Source of the DNA: Hyphomonadaceae bacterium
Lineage (GTDB): Bacteria; Pseudomonadota; Alphaproteobacteria; Caulobacterales; Aquidulcibacteraceae
DNA length: 64,000 bases
Direction of reading: 5' to 3'
Assembly (NCBI GenBank): GCA_016791365.1
Contig: JAEUMT010000021.1
Coordinates: 1-64,000 of the forward strand
Made by a program: the position numbers and the translations under genes. Below are positions 34,433-42,380 of the stretch, in pieces. Numbering within the stretch: position 1 is the stretch's first letter; the number at the start of each line of letters is the position of its first letter. The notes beneath the pieces were generated by a model. The model did no database searches. It was not told where the DNA came from and saw nothing but the letters and a program-made list of their open reading frames with translations.

Positions 34433-35065
34433 TTAGCCCGGAGGCGCCGGCGCGGCCGGAGCAGCAGCGCCTTCGGCCGGCGCTTCACCTTCCGTCGTCG
34501 CCGGAACGGCCGCCGGGAGCGGCGCAGGCAACGGCACATTGTTCGGCGAAATCGAGCGCAGGAACGCGATGAGCGCAACGCGATCCTGGTCGTTACGAAT
34601 ACCCGCGAACGCCATCTTCGTGCCGCGCACAACCGTGCCCGGCGAAGTCAGGAAGTCGTTGAGCGCCAGATAATCCCAGGCGCCGCCATGAGCGCGCATC
34701 GGATCAGAATAGTCAAAGCCACCATGGCTCGCGACAGCGCGACCGAACACGTCGTGAAGATTCGGGCCGATCCCATTCGCGCCGCCGGCGTCAAACGTGT
34801 GGCACGAGACGCACTGGGCATGAACGCGCTCACCGCGGGCAACCAGCGCTTCCAACCCGGCCGCGTCAGCAAAGAGCAGGCCGAAGTCCGGCGGACCAGT
34901 CGGCCCCTCGGTGGTCGGGCCTTCAAGCGCCACTTCCGGCAGATAAGCCGCCTTCTCAGGATAGTTCGGGTGAATCAGTGTTTCGGCCCCGACACCAACA
35001 AGCATCACACCCAGCACGGCGGCTAAGCCCGCGCCGAGAATCGAATTCATCTTGAGATCGCTCAT
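34433..35065 (-). CDS. Membrane-anchored c-type cytochrome (CycM-like)
   Basis: A 210-residue class I cytochrome c. An N-terminal uncleaved signal anchor (residues about 8-27) precedes the heme domain: CVSCH binds heme (Cys85, Cys88, His89), and Met151 in GTKMAFAGI is the likely sixth ligand. The C-terminal tail is Pro/Ala-rich. The order cytochrome c - kdsB - pheA is conserved in alphaproteobacteria, where the cytochrome is called cycM or cytochrome c552 and passes electrons from the bc1 complex to terminal oxidases. It is divergent from kdsB. Confidence 0.9.
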   Translation of the reverse strand: MSDLKMNSILGAGLAAVLGVMLVGVGAETLIHPNYPEKAAYLPEVALEGPTTEGPTGPPDFGLLFADAAGLEALVARGERVHAQCVSCHTFDAGGANGIGPNLHDVFGRAVASHGGFDYSDPMRAHGGAWDYLALNDFLTSPGTVVRGTKMAFAGIRNDQDRVALIAFLRSISPNNVPLPAPLPAAVPATTEGEAPAEGAAAPAAPAPPG

Positions 35066-35201
35066 CGCCCTGCCTTGCTGGCGTCCGGAAAAAGTTGCGC
35101 GGTTTATGGCGTGCGTTGCGCCGCTCGCCAAGCGGCCACGGTGACGCCATGCGGCCCGGAGCGCCCTTGCGCGTCAACCCGCCGCACGGCACTGGGAGCC
35201 G

Positions 35202-35918
35202 ATGAACCCCGTCGTCGTGATCCCGGCCCGCATGGCCTCCACCCGCCTGCCCGGCAAGCCGCTCGCCGATATCCACGGCCGCCCGATGATCGCCTGGATG
35301 GTGGACCTGGCAAAACGCGCCAATGCCGGCCCGGTTCTGGTCGCCGCTTGTGAGGAAGAGGTCGCGGAGGCTGCCCTGAAAGCTGGGGGCAACGTCACGC
35401 TGACCGATCCCGATCTGCCGTCCGGCTCCGACCGTGTTCACGCCGCCCTGGAAGCATTCGACCCAGCCGGCCACTACGACGTCGCGGTCAACCTCCAGGG
35501 CGATATGCCAACAATGCGCGCCGAGGATGTCGCCAAGGCCGTCGCCGCGCTGCGCGACGGGGCTGACATCGCCACTCTGGTTTCGCCTTCGACTGATGCG
35601 AGCGAACGCGACAATCCGAATGTCGTCAAAGCCGTGCGCGCCGCCGATGGCCGCTGCCTCTATTTCACGCGCGCCGCAGCGCCGCATGGTGATGGAGCGA
35701 TCGAACGCCATGTCGGCATTTACGTCTATCGCCGCGACGCGCTCGCGCGTTTCGTCGCCGCGCCGCCCTCACCGCTCGAGCAACGCGAGAAACTCGAACA
35801 ATTGCGAGCGCTTGAAATGGGCATGATCATCCGCGCGGACTCGATTGCGGATTTTCCAAAGGGCGTCGATAGCCCGCCGGACTTGGAAGCCGCGCGTGCT
35901 GTTTTGGCGAAGCGCTAA
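35202..35918 (+). CDS. kdsB: 3-deoxy-manno-octulosonate cytidylyltransferase
   Basis: A 238-residue CMP-Kdo synthetase that activates Kdo for lipopolysaccharide inner-core synthesis. The nucleotide-binding start VVIPARMASTRLPGKPLADI (residues 4-23), SGSDRVHAALEAF (about residues 75-87), the NLQGDMPTM segment and HVGIYVYRRDALARF are all diagnostic. Length is normal for the family. It is divergent from cycM and, after three unrelated leftward genes, precedes pheA. Confidence 0.95.
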   Translation: MNPVVVIPARMASTRLPGKPLADIHGRPMIAWMVDLAKRANAGPVLVAACEEEVAEAALKAGGNVTLTDPDLPSGSDRVHAALEAFDPAGHYDVAVNLQGDMPTMRAEDVAKAVAALRDGADIATLVSPSTDASERDNPNVVKAVRAADGRCLYFTRAAAPHGDGAIERHVGIYVYRRDALARFVAAPPSPLEQREKLEQLRALEMGMIIRADSIADFPKGVDSPPDLEAARAVLAKR

Positions 35919-36202
35919 GCTCTCGGCATCACGTGAGGAAAATGCTCGGCGTCCCAATCGTCGGGACGCAGCAGCACCTTTCCGCTCTTAAACACCTTAT
36001 CGCCTTCGTTGTACGGCGTTGCTCTTAGCGGCACGTCGGTTGCGAACTCCATCCCGGCATCTTCGAAATGGTCAAGGTGAAAGTGATCCCAGCTTTTATC
36101 TAGACGTTGAAGCTCGCGCACCACCAGTTCGCGCGCCTCTTCGTTGAGATAAATCTCGAACGTGCCGTCCGGTCGTTCACAAACCGTCACTCTCACCGCC
36201 AT
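35915..36202 (-). CDS. Small conserved hypothetical protein
   Basis: A 95-residue soluble acidic protein (VRVTVCERPDGTFEIYLNEE, then SWDHFHLDHFEDAGMEFATD and LLRPDDWDAEHFPHVMPRA). I recognise no family. I chose the ATG at 36202 because the upstream frame is the complement of the neighbouring lipoprotein gene. Its stop overlaps the convergent kdsB stop by four bases. It starts 9 bases after the lipoprotein stop on the same strand, so the two are probably co-transcribed. Confidence 0.6.
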   Translation of the reverse strand: MAVRVTVCERPDGTFEIYLNEEARELVVRELQRLDKSWDHFHLDHFEDAGMEFATDVPLRATPYNEGDKVFKSGKVLLRPDDWDAEHFPHVMPRA

Positions 36203-36210
36203 CGCCAGAC

Positions 36211-36774
36211 CTAACCCGGAAAACTCTGGACGCCGACGCTTTCGAGCGCGCCGTCTTGCAGCACCAGGCAATTCAGGCTCTCCATGCCTTGCACGTAGCA
36301 ATACATCGGCGCGTCGGCGCCGCGCACCGCGTTGTAGATTTCGCGCGTCGAACCTTCGGCCGGATAGAACGGAAATTCGCCGCTCTGCGGGCCATCGGCG
36401 TTCGCGGGCCATTCCGGCAGCGCTGAACTTGCTTGCATCGTCGTGTTCGAAGCCGGATCGACCCATTCTTGCAGCGCCGTTTGCATCGCAGCCGGCGTGC
36501 CGGCTTGTGCGAGCGTCATCACTTGCGATGGGATATGCGTTTCAGAATAGATGGGCTCGCCCGACCCATTGCGGATAATGAGCGTCGCGACCGCACGCGC
36601 GCAATCAGGGCCGGTGGTGATCGCTTCGATGGAGGCGTTGGGGTCAGCTGGCGTATTCCAGGTCGCAACCCCGCGCGCATCACAGCCTTCAGACAGGTCG
36701 CCGTGTTGTTCGGCAGCGGGCGTACAAGCAGCAACAGCCAAAGCCGCCAAACCGGCAATCAAAAATCCGCGCAT
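36211..36774 (-). CDS. Predicted lipoprotein, function unknown
   Basis: A 187-residue lipoprotein: RGFLIAGLAALAVAAC gives lipidated Cys17. The mature protein has Cys in SEGCDARG, GPDCARAV, MYCYVQG and LNCLVLQ, likely two disulfides. A segment TLIIRNGSGEPIYSETHIPS and ALPEWPANADGPQSGEFPFY recall periplasmic inhibitor-like domains, but I assign no family. It lies between the alpha/beta hydrolase and a small hypothetical gene, all leftward. Confidence 0.72.
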   Translation of the reverse strand: MRGFLIAGLAALAVAACTPAAEQHGDLSEGCDARGVATWNTPADPNASIEAITTGPDCARAVATLIIRNGSGEPIYSETHIPSQVMTLAQAGTPAAMQTALQEWVDPASNTTMQASSALPEWPANADGPQSGEFPFYPAEGSTREIYNAVRGADAPMYCYVQGMESLNCLVLQDGALESVGVQSFPG

Positions 36775-36806
36775 GAGACATCCTCCCCCAAATTCGTGGC
36801 GGATGT

Positions 36807-37679
36807 TTAGCGCCCAAATGCCTCGCGCACTAGCTGGCCGACGTCCTGCAGAGCTGTAGTGGCGGTTTTTGAGTAGGCGGTGAAGTTGAGCCCGCCGTGC
36901 ATCAACACCGGGTACTTCTTCTCAATGACCGGCACGCCAGCTTTTCTAAGCGCGTCAACCAGCGCCTTTGCGTCATTGCGCACCGGATCCATTGCACCGC
37001 CGCCGGCAATGATCGTCGGCGGCGCGGCGGAGAGATCAACATCCAACAGAGACGGCAGCGCTTCCGCGCCCAAGCTCCGTGCAATGTAAAGCGCGGCGAC
37101 GCGGCCCAAAAAGCGGAAGTTGCGTAGCTCCTCGTCAGCCCAAAGCGAATCCTGCACGTGAACGAGCGGATAGAGCAGCACCTGCAGCGGCACGGCGCCG
37201 GGCGTTATGCGATTGAGTTCGAGCGTTGCGGTCGCCGCAAGATAAGCGCCGGCGCTATCGCCCGCGAGCACGATCCGCTCCGGGGTTGCGCCGAGGCGCG
37301 GTGCGTTCTGAAAGGCCCAAGCACACGCGGCGCGCACATCTTCAAGTTGACCGGGAAAGCGCGTTTCCGGCGCGAGCCGATAGCTGATCGCGAGCACCCG
37401 CCCTTGCGACGACTTCGCGAGCCACGAGCAAATCGAATCGTGCGTATCGATGTCGCAGCAAACGAAGCCGCCGCCGTGAATGTAAACCATCAACGGCGCT
37501 TCCACCGCGTCCGCCGCCTCGTAATAGCGCGCGCGAAGCTGACCGCCCGGTCCGGGAATTTCCAGATCTTCGACTTTCGCCAGACCGGCGGCGCGCGCGG
37601 CAGGCACGGCAAGCAAAGTGCGCAAACCCCGGCGCGTTTGCGCCAGAATGGCGCGCTCTGCGTTTTGCGTCATGCTCAT
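36807..37679 (-). CDS. Alpha/beta hydrolase (HSL / acetyl-hydrolase family)
   Basis: A 290-residue serine esterase of the hormone-sensitive-lipase group. The oxyanion motif is YIHGGGFVCCD (HGGG at residues 68-71). The nucleophile Ser142 lies in LAGDSAGAYLA. Asp231 (GAMDPVRNDAK) and His261 (LMHGGLNF) complete the triad. Length and spacing are typical. The likely substrates are short acyl esters. It is divergent from pheA with 52 bases between start codons. Confidence 0.9.
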   Translation of the reverse strand: MSMTQNAERAILAQTRRGLRTLLAVPAARAAGLAKVEDLEIPGPGGQLRARYYEAADAVEAPLMVYIHGGGFVCCDIDTHDSICSWLAKSSQGRVLAISYRLAPETRFPGQLEDVRAACAWAFQNAPRLGATPERIVLAGDSAGAYLAATATLELNRITPGAVPLQVLLYPLVHVQDSLWADEELRNFRFLGRVAALYIARSLGAEALPSLLDVDLSAAPPTIIAGGGAMDPVRNDAKALVDALRKAGVPVIEKKYPVLMHGGLNFTAYSKTATTALQDVGQLVREAFGR

Positions 37680-37731
37680 GACGGGTGGGCTCTTTCCTTT
37701 TCGGCGCCGCTTGCGCTAACGCTCGCGACCT

Positions 37732-38568
37732 ATGAGCGAACGTATCTCCTTTCAAGGCGAACCTGGGGCGAACTCTCACATCGCCGCGCATGAGGCCTAT
37801 CCAGAACTCGAGCCCCTGCCGTGCGCGAGCTTCGAGGACGCGTTCGCCGCGGTCACCGAAGGCCAGGCGCGCTACGCGATGATTCCGGTTGAAAATTCGG
37901 TCGCAGGGCGCGTGGCGGATGTGCACACGCTGATCCCGGAAAGCGGCCTCTATATTATCGCCGAGCGCTTCGTGCCGATCCGCCACCAATTGCTGGGATT
38001 GAAAGGCGCGACACTGGATGGACTGACGCACGTGCGTTCGCATCCGCAAGCGCTCGGCCAATGCCGCAAGCAATTGCGCGATCTAGGTGTGGTCGCGGTG
38101 AAAACGGCGGACACCGCCGGCGCCGCGCGCGAGATCGCGGAGCTCGGCGATCCGAAGATCGGCGCGCTCGCCTCCGCGCTCGCGGCGGATATCTATGGCT
38201 TGCAAGTGCTCAAGGCCGACATCGCCGACGCCGCACATAACACGACGCGCTTCCTGGTGTTTTCGCGCGAAGAGCAACGCGCCCCGGCGAACAACGGTCC
38301 GTGCATGACGAGCTTCGTCTTCCGCGTCCGCAACGTGCCTGCCGCGCTCTATAAAGCGCTGGGCGGGTTCGCCACCAACGGCGTCAACATGACGAAGATC
38401 GAGAGCTACATCGAAGGCGGCGCGTTCTCGGCGGCCATGTTCTTCTGCGAAGTCGAAGGCCACCCCGAAGAACGCGGCTTGAAGTTCGCGCTTGAGGAAT
38501 TGGCGTTCTTCTCGTCTTCGATGACGGTGCTCGGCGTTTATCCGGCTGACCCGTTTCGGCGACGGTGA
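37732..38568 (+). CDS. pheA: Prephenate dehydratase
   Basis: A 278-residue monofunctional prephenate dehydratase converting prephenate to phenylpyruvate in phenylalanine synthesis. The catalytic domain (residues 1-180) has FQGEPGANSHIAAHEAYP, the MIPVENSVAGRVADVH block and the diagnostic NTTRFLVFSRE. The regulatory ACT domain (residues about 195-270) has TNGVNMTKIESYIEGG, where the usual ESRP is replaced by ESYI, as common in alphaproteobacteria. Phenylalanine feedback is likely. A palindromic repeat follows directly. Confidence 0.95.
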   Translation: MSERISFQGEPGANSHIAAHEAYPELEPLPCASFEDAFAAVTEGQARYAMIPVENSVAGRVADVHTLIPESGLYIIAERFVPIRHQLLGLKGATLDGLTHVRSHPQALGQCRKQLRDLGVVAVKTADTAGAAREIAELGDPKIGALASALAADIYGLQVLKADIADAAHNTTRFLVFSREEQRAPANNGPCMTSFVFRVRNVPAALYKALGGFATNGVNMTKIESYIEGGAFSAAMFFCEVEGHPEERGLKFALEELAFFSSSMTVLGVYPADPFRRR

Positions 38569-38570
38569 TC

Positions 38571-38631
38571 TTCTTGGACCGCGCGTCTTCAGACGCGCAC
38601 TTTACGGGCCTGAAGGCCCGCGATCCAAGAA
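38571..38631. repeat. Palindromic repeat between convergent pheA and NYN genes
   Basis: Outer arms TTCTTGGA / TCCAAGAA enclose two inner hairpins (CGCGCGTCTTCAGACGCGC and CGGGCCTGAAGGCCCGCG). It starts two bases after the pheA stop and ends at the last base before the NYN-gene stop codon. It may act as a two-way terminator. Confidence 0.7.
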
Positions 38632-39501
38632 TCAGCGCCTCGCCTCGGCCGCCGCTTCCGGCGAACGATATGCGACGGCGACGCCGCCATTGCGATACGA
38701 ATAAAGCCGTAAATCCGTGCGCTTCTTGGCGATCGCCAGCAGCATCTTCTTATAGGAGCCATGCCCCAGCCACGCATTGGCGCCGCCAGTGTTGAAACCG
38801 GGCACATCACGCATCGCCAAGATCGCGGCTTTGCGGCTGAGCATCGCGCCGCCAACGCCTTGCGCGGCGTGGACGATGCGTTCGGCGGCGAGATCGATCG
38901 GCGTGATCTTAGCGCCGCCAGGCTTTTGCGTTGGCGTGGGCGCCGGCTTCGGCGCCGGCGGCTTCACGCGCACGAGGCCGAACCATTTGCGCTTCGGGCG
39001 CTCATACTTGAACGCATCCATGAACGCGTTCCGCAGCACGACATTGTCGGCGTATTCGCGATAGACGGCCGCTGTCGGGTTCTGTTCGTGACCCATGGCG
39101 ACGACTTCAAGTTCGCGCTCCTGCAGGCGGTTCACCACCGGCACGAAATCGGTGTCGGAGGTCAGCAGGATAATTTCTTCGAGCCCCCTCGTCCCTGCCG
39201 CGATATCGACAGCATCGAGCGTGATGACCATATCGGCCGAGCTCTTCTTGCTCTTAGCGATAGCGGCGCAGGCAAAAGCTTCGAAGCCCGCGGCCTCGAA
39301 CGGATCGCGGTACCGATCGTAGAGCGGATTCCAATAGACGCGCTTGATCAGGAATTTGCGCTTCTGACGTTTTTCATCAAAGGCGCCGTCTTCGAGCCAT
39401 TCCATCCATTTGGCTATGGAGGTGGTGAATTCACCGCTCGTCATGCCGAGCACGTTGTCGAAGTCGATCAGCAGCGCGCATTTCTTGCGTCGGCCGAACA
39501 T
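38632..39501 (-). CDS. NYN domain-containing protein (LabA/MARF1-like)
   Basis: A 289-residue protein with a PIN-like NYN nuclease domain at the N-terminus: ALLIDFDNVLG (residues about 9-19), SADMVITLDAVDIAAG and LLTSDTDFVPVVNRLQERE supply the acidic metal-binding residues. The C-terminal part (residues about 205-280; IDLAAERIVHAAQGVGGAML, LGHGSYKKMLLAIAKKRTDL) resembles an OST-HTH/LOTUS-like domain, the usual NYN partner. This suggests RNA cleavage. I chose the ATG at 39501: AGGAG lies 7 bases upstream, inside a longer in-frame GTG extension. Confidence 0.85.
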   Translation of the reverse strand: MFGRRKKCALLIDFDNVLGMTSGEFTTSIAKWMEWLEDGAFDEKRQKRKFLIKRVYWNPLYDRYRDPFEAAGFEAFACAAIAKSKKSSADMVITLDAVDIAAGTRGLEEIILLTSDTDFVPVVNRLQERELEVVAMGHEQNPTAAVYREYADNVVLRNAFMDAFKYERPKRKWFGLVRVKPPAPKPAPTPTQKPGGAKITPIDLAAERIVHAAQGVGGAMLSRKAAILAMRDVPGFNTGGANAWLGHGSYKKMLLAIAKKRTDLRLYSYRNGGVAVAYRSPEAAAEARR

Positions 39502-39559
39502 TGGCTCTCCTGACACCCAGCGTTAGTTTGCTAAAGCGGATGTTACAGGGCGTCCAGGT

Positions 39560-39587
39560 GTAACCGGGCAACACTGGCGGTCGTATC
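39560..39587 (+). promoter_or_regulatory. Predicted ECF-sigma promoter of the sigma-factor gene
   Basis: GTAACC (39560-39565), 16-base spacer, CGTATC (39582-39587), 17 bases before the sigma-factor TTG start. The -35 AAC core and -10 CGT match ECF promoters; the same pattern with the same spacing precedes the DoxX gene at 41309. Confidence 0.6.
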
Positions 39588-39604
39588 GACCTGAACGAGG
39601 GGAT

Positions 39605-40159
39605 TTGGCCGACGAAGCCGCACTCAAGGCCCTCTTTTTGAAGGGTCTCGCCGGCGATGGCGCCGCAACGCGCGCGTTCCTGACGGAAGCGGCCGCCCTC
39701 CTGCGCGCCTTCTTTCGCTCGCGTCTGAGGGGCCGGGCCGAAGACGCCGAGGATTTGGTTCAGGAGACGCTGGTGGCGCTCCACACGCGGCGCGAGAGTT
39801 ACGACCCGAGCTACCCGCTGACCGCGTGGCTTTACGCGATCGCGCGCTATCGGCTGATCGACTTCCTCCGCCGCGCCAAGCACCGCGCGCACGCTTCGCT
39901 AGATGGCGTCGACGTGGGCGAGCCTGATCCGGATTACGAAGCGAGCGACGCGAAACGCGATGTCGCCACGCTTCTCGACAAGCTCCCGGAAAAACAACGC
40001 ACCGCCATCCGCATGGTGAAGCTCGAAGAGAAGAGCGTGAAGGAAACGGCGGAAGCGACAGGGCTTTCGGAGTCCGACATCAAAATCTCGATCCATCGCG
40101 GCCTGAAGACGCTGATGCGCCTCATGGGCCAGGAGCAACCCCAGGAGACGGGGACGTGA
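39605..40159 (+). CDS. sigF: ECF RNA polymerase sigma factor (SigF-like)
   Basis: A 184-residue extracytoplasmic-function sigma factor. Region 2 (residues about 25-95) has FFRSRLRGRAEDAEDLVQET, SYDPSYPLTAWLYAIARYRL and IDFLRRAKHR. Region 4 (about residues 120-175) has LLDKLPEKQRTAIRMVKLEE and SVKETAEATGLSESDIKISI. The TTG start follows GAGGGG by three bases. Its stop overlaps the anti-sigma start (GTGA), so the two are co-translated. In Caulobacter the SigF-NrsF pair responds to chromate and other metal stress; that role is inferred here. Confidence 0.88.
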   Translation: MADEAALKALFLKGLAGDGAATRAFLTEAAALLRAFFRSRLRGRAEDAEDLVQETLVALHTRRESYDPSYPLTAWLYAIARYRLIDFLRRAKHRAHASLDGVDVGEPDPDYEASDAKRDVATLLDKLPEKQRTAIRMVKLEEKSVKETAEATGLSESDIKISIHRGLKTLMRLMGQEQPQETGT

Positions 40160-40797
40160 AGACCGACGATCTCATCAACGCGCTGTCGCGCGGCGTCGAA
40201 CCGGCGAAGCCTCCGCGCTGGCGGATGAACCTCGCGATCACTTTGGTCGCGGGGTTGATCGTTGCCGGTGCGCTCGTCGCCATCGGCCTCGGCGTGCGCC
40301 CTGACATTGGCGCCGCGCGCATGCCGATCATGATGAAGTCGATGTTCGCGGCGCTCGCTGCCGCAGTGATCCTGCCGATTGCGGTGCAATTGATGAAGCC
40401 AGGCCGCCCGCTTGGGTGGCGCATCGGCGCGGTCGCGTTATTTGTCGCGATTTGCGCGATTGCGACGGTGACGGCGCTGATGGGCGAAATGCCGGAGCAG
40501 CGCTGGCAGGCGTGGATGGGCGGCGAAGGCCGCGCGCCGTGGTGCGTTGTACTCATTCCGATCTTGGCTGTGCCGGCGGCGGCGCTGCTGACGTGGTTCA
40601 TGCGTGCGTTCGCGCCAACGCGGATTACGCTGACGGGCGCTGCGATTGGCGCGTTGTCAGGCGGCGTATCGGCGATGGCCTACGCGATGTATTGCCCAAC
40701 GGATTCCGTGGCGTTCGTGACGACGTGGTACACGCTAGCGATAGCGGTGTGCGCGGCGCTGGGCGCCGTGATCGGATCCAGATTTTTGCGCTGGTGA
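40156..40797 (+). CDS. nrsF: DUF1109 / NrsF-type membrane anti-sigma factor
   Basis: A 213-residue inner-membrane protein with six helices and a short cytoplasmic N-terminus (MKTDDLINALSRGVEP) of the DUF1109 family. Caulobacter NrsF belongs to it and sequesters SigF; two conserved cysteines there are needed for signalling. Cys130 (GRAPWCVVLIP) and Cys180 (YAMYCPTDS) occupy loop positions here and are the likely sensory pair. Translation is coupled to the sigma factor. Chromate/cadmium sensing is inferred only from homology. Confidence 0.88.
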   Translation: MKTDDLINALSRGVEPAKPPRWRMNLAITLVAGLIVAGALVAIGLGVRPDIGAARMPIMMKSMFAALAAAVILPIAVQLMKPGRPLGWRIGAVALFVAICAIATVTALMGEMPEQRWQAWMGGEGRAPWCVVLIPILAVPAAALLTWFMRAFAPTRITLTGAAIGALSGGVSAMAYAMYCPTDSVAFVTTWYTLAIAVCAALGAVIGSRFLRW

Positions 40798-40814
40798 TGC
40801 TTCTCGCCAGCCAA

Positions 40815-41156
40815 TCAGCCGGCCGAGCGAACCTGACGCCTGAAATAAAAGTACCTATTCGTGTACGGGTTGCCGAACGTGTCCCGATTAGCCACGACCT
40901 CGACGTCAAACAGTTCCCAGCCCTGAGCGCCAAAAGTGTTGAGCCAACCGCTTGCTGGCGCACTCATGCGTGCTCCGTCTTCTTCCCACGTGGTGCCACT
41001 AATGTGCGTCTGGTTGGTGATGAACTTGTACTCCCATTGCTGTGGACTTTCTTGAGCGACCGCCGGAACCGGCGGAGACGTTTCTGAGACTTGCGCCAAG
41101 GCCGGCGCCATCGACGACAGCGCCCACAGACACGAGGCAATCGCATATTTTTTCAT
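40815..41156 (-). CDS. Secreted DUF4177-like protein
   Basis: A 113-residue exported protein. Signal peptide (residues about 1-22, ending APALA) then a Pro-rich linker and a DUF4177-like domain: QQWEYKFITNQTHIS and LNTFGAQGWELFDVEVVAN. The pattern WEY ... LN-x-x-G-x-x-GWEL is the core of that small family. Function unknown. The ATG at 41156 is chosen; MSIM at 41165 is an alternative. It lies between the anti-sigma gene and the divergent DoxX gene. Confidence 0.72.
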   Translation of the reverse strand: MKKYAIASCLWALSSMAPALAQVSETSPPVPAVAQESPQQWEYKFITNQTHISGTTWEEDGARMSAPASGWLNTFGAQGWELFDVEVVANRDTFGNPYTNRYFYFRRQVRSAG

Positions 41157-41261
41157 GATGCTCATCCATCTCGGCAAGTACGCTAAGGATGGTAGATGCG
41201 CGCCGCGAGACTTTATTGACGCCGATCAACCTCACCCGGAAGTTAATTTCTCGGCCAGCCT

Positions 41262-41287
41262 GTAACGACCGCCGCAGCTCAGACGAC
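41262..41287 (+). promoter_or_regulatory. Predicted ECF-sigma promoter of the DoxX-YHS unit
   Basis: GTAACG (41262-41267), a 16-base spacer, CGAC (41284-41287), 22 bases before the DoxX ATG. It shares the AAC core, spacer length and CG -10 with the sigma-gene promoter at 39560. Confidence 0.5.
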
Positions 41288-41308
41288 CTTCGTTTCCAAG
41301 GAGGCCAC

Positions 41309-41860
41309 ATGCTCAACCGTATCAAGCGCTACGCGCCGGCCGCGATTTCTGTGTTCGCCGCCGCCGTTTTTTTGGACAGCCTGCGCTACAAATTCACCAA
41401 TCACCCGAACACGCAGGAGATTTTTGGCCGCCTTGATGACTGGGCCGGAACGCTTGGTTTGCCGGGCTTGTTCGCCCACACCGGATTGTTCAGCCAATAC
41501 GTGATCGGATCAGCTGAACTTGTCGCGTCCACGCTTTTGCTTGCCGGTCTCCTCCCCCGCTTCGTGCGCTTGAATGCGCTCGGCGCGTTGATCGGCTTGT
41601 GCGTGATGACCGGCGCCGTGAGCTTCCACGTCTTCACGCCGCTAGGCATCGATCCGAACAATGACGGCGGCGGCTTGTTTGCCGCGGCTGTGACGATCTG
41701 GATTTCGTCCATCGTGCTGCTCACCATCCGCCGCAATGAGATCGCCGGTCTGTTTTCCGATCTGGCGCGGGCGCTTGTGCCGTCCATGCCTGGCGTCGCC
41801 TTTCGACAAGCTCAGGATGACGCCTCTTCAAGCACAGCAGCAAAAGTGGCGTCATCCTGA
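41309..41860 (+). CDS. DoxX-like membrane protein with a repeat-derived tail
   Basis: A 183-residue membrane protein with four to five helices, including ISVFAAAVFLDSLRYKFTNHP and VIGSAELVASTLLLAGLLPRF. It resembles the DoxX-like group found near ECF sigma factors. AAGGAGG five bases before the ATG at 41309 fixes the start. The last ~20 residues (RQAQDDASSSTAAKVASS) are encoded by a REP-type inverted repeat (41802-41870), so the original C-terminus has been replaced. A predicted SigF-type promoter lies upstream, and a YHS-domain gene follows. Confidence 0.82.
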   Translation: MLNRIKRYAPAAISVFAAAVFLDSLRYKFTNHPNTQEIFGRLDDWAGTLGLPGLFAHTGLFSQYVIGSAELVASTLLLAGLLPRFVRLNALGALIGLCVMTGAVSFHVFTPLGIDPNNDGGGLFAAAVTIWISSIVLLTIRRNEIAGLFSDLARALVPSMPGVAFRQAQDDASSSTAAKVASS

Positions 41861-41870
41861 GCTTGTCGAA
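41802..41870. repeat. REP-like perfect inverted repeat inside the end of the DoxX gene
   Basis: Two 23-bp arms, perfect inverted copies of TTCGACAAGCTCAGGATGAC plus GCC, at 41802-41824 and 41848-41870, 23 bases apart. The DoxX stop codon (41858-41860) is inside the right arm. Same family as 1763-1842 and 30388-30482. Confidence 0.9.
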
Positions 41871-41913
41871 GGAGACGCGCGCCACATCCGAAAAAAACGT
41901 AGGACATCTCCAA

Positions 41914-42372
41914 ATGCGCAAGCTTTTTACAGCGTTGGCCTTCGCCTTCGGTACGCTCACCATCGCCGCCGCGCCTGCCTACGCAGATCAAGCGCCAGTT
42001 TATACCGGCGTGCTCTCGCGCGTTGCTGTCGGCGGTTACGACCCGGTTGCGTACTTCACCGATGGCCGCCCAGTGCGCGGCACGACGCAATTTCGCATCA
42101 CGCACCAAGGCTACGAGTATCGCTTCGCATCAGCGGAGCACCTTATGGCGTTTCGCGCCAATCCTTCTCGCTACCTGCCGCAATACGGCGGCTATTGCGC
42201 GTGGGCGGTGAGCCAGGGCTACACAGCCTCTGGCAATCCGAACAATTGGCGGATCGTCGATGGCCGGCTCTATCTCAACTACAACGCGGAGATTCAGACG
42301 CGTTGGGAAGGCGATATTCCGCGGCACATTCGCAGCGCCAATGGAAACTGGCCGAGCGTGCTTAGTCGTTAG
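41914..42372 (+). CDS. Exported YHS domain-containing protein
   Basis: A 152-residue exported protein. Signal peptide (residues 1-23, ending APAYA), then a YHS-type domain: VAVGGYDPVAYFTDGRPVRG, TTQFRITHQGYEYRFAS and HLMAFRANPSRYLPQYGGYC. Similar proteins bind metals or contribute to tolerance. AGGAC lies 9 bases upstream of the ATG at 41914. It lies 53 bases behind the DoxX stop with a REP pair between them, and may share its ECF-controlled promoter. Confidence 0.85.
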   Translation: MRKLFTALAFAFGTLTIAAAPAYADQAPVYTGVLSRVAVGGYDPVAYFTDGRPVRGTTQFRITHQGYEYRFASAEHLMAFRANPSRYLPQYGGYCAWAVSQGYTASGNPNNWRIVDGRLYLNYNAEIQTRWEGDIPRHIRSANGNWPSVLSR

Positions 42373-42380
42373 GCTTCGTT

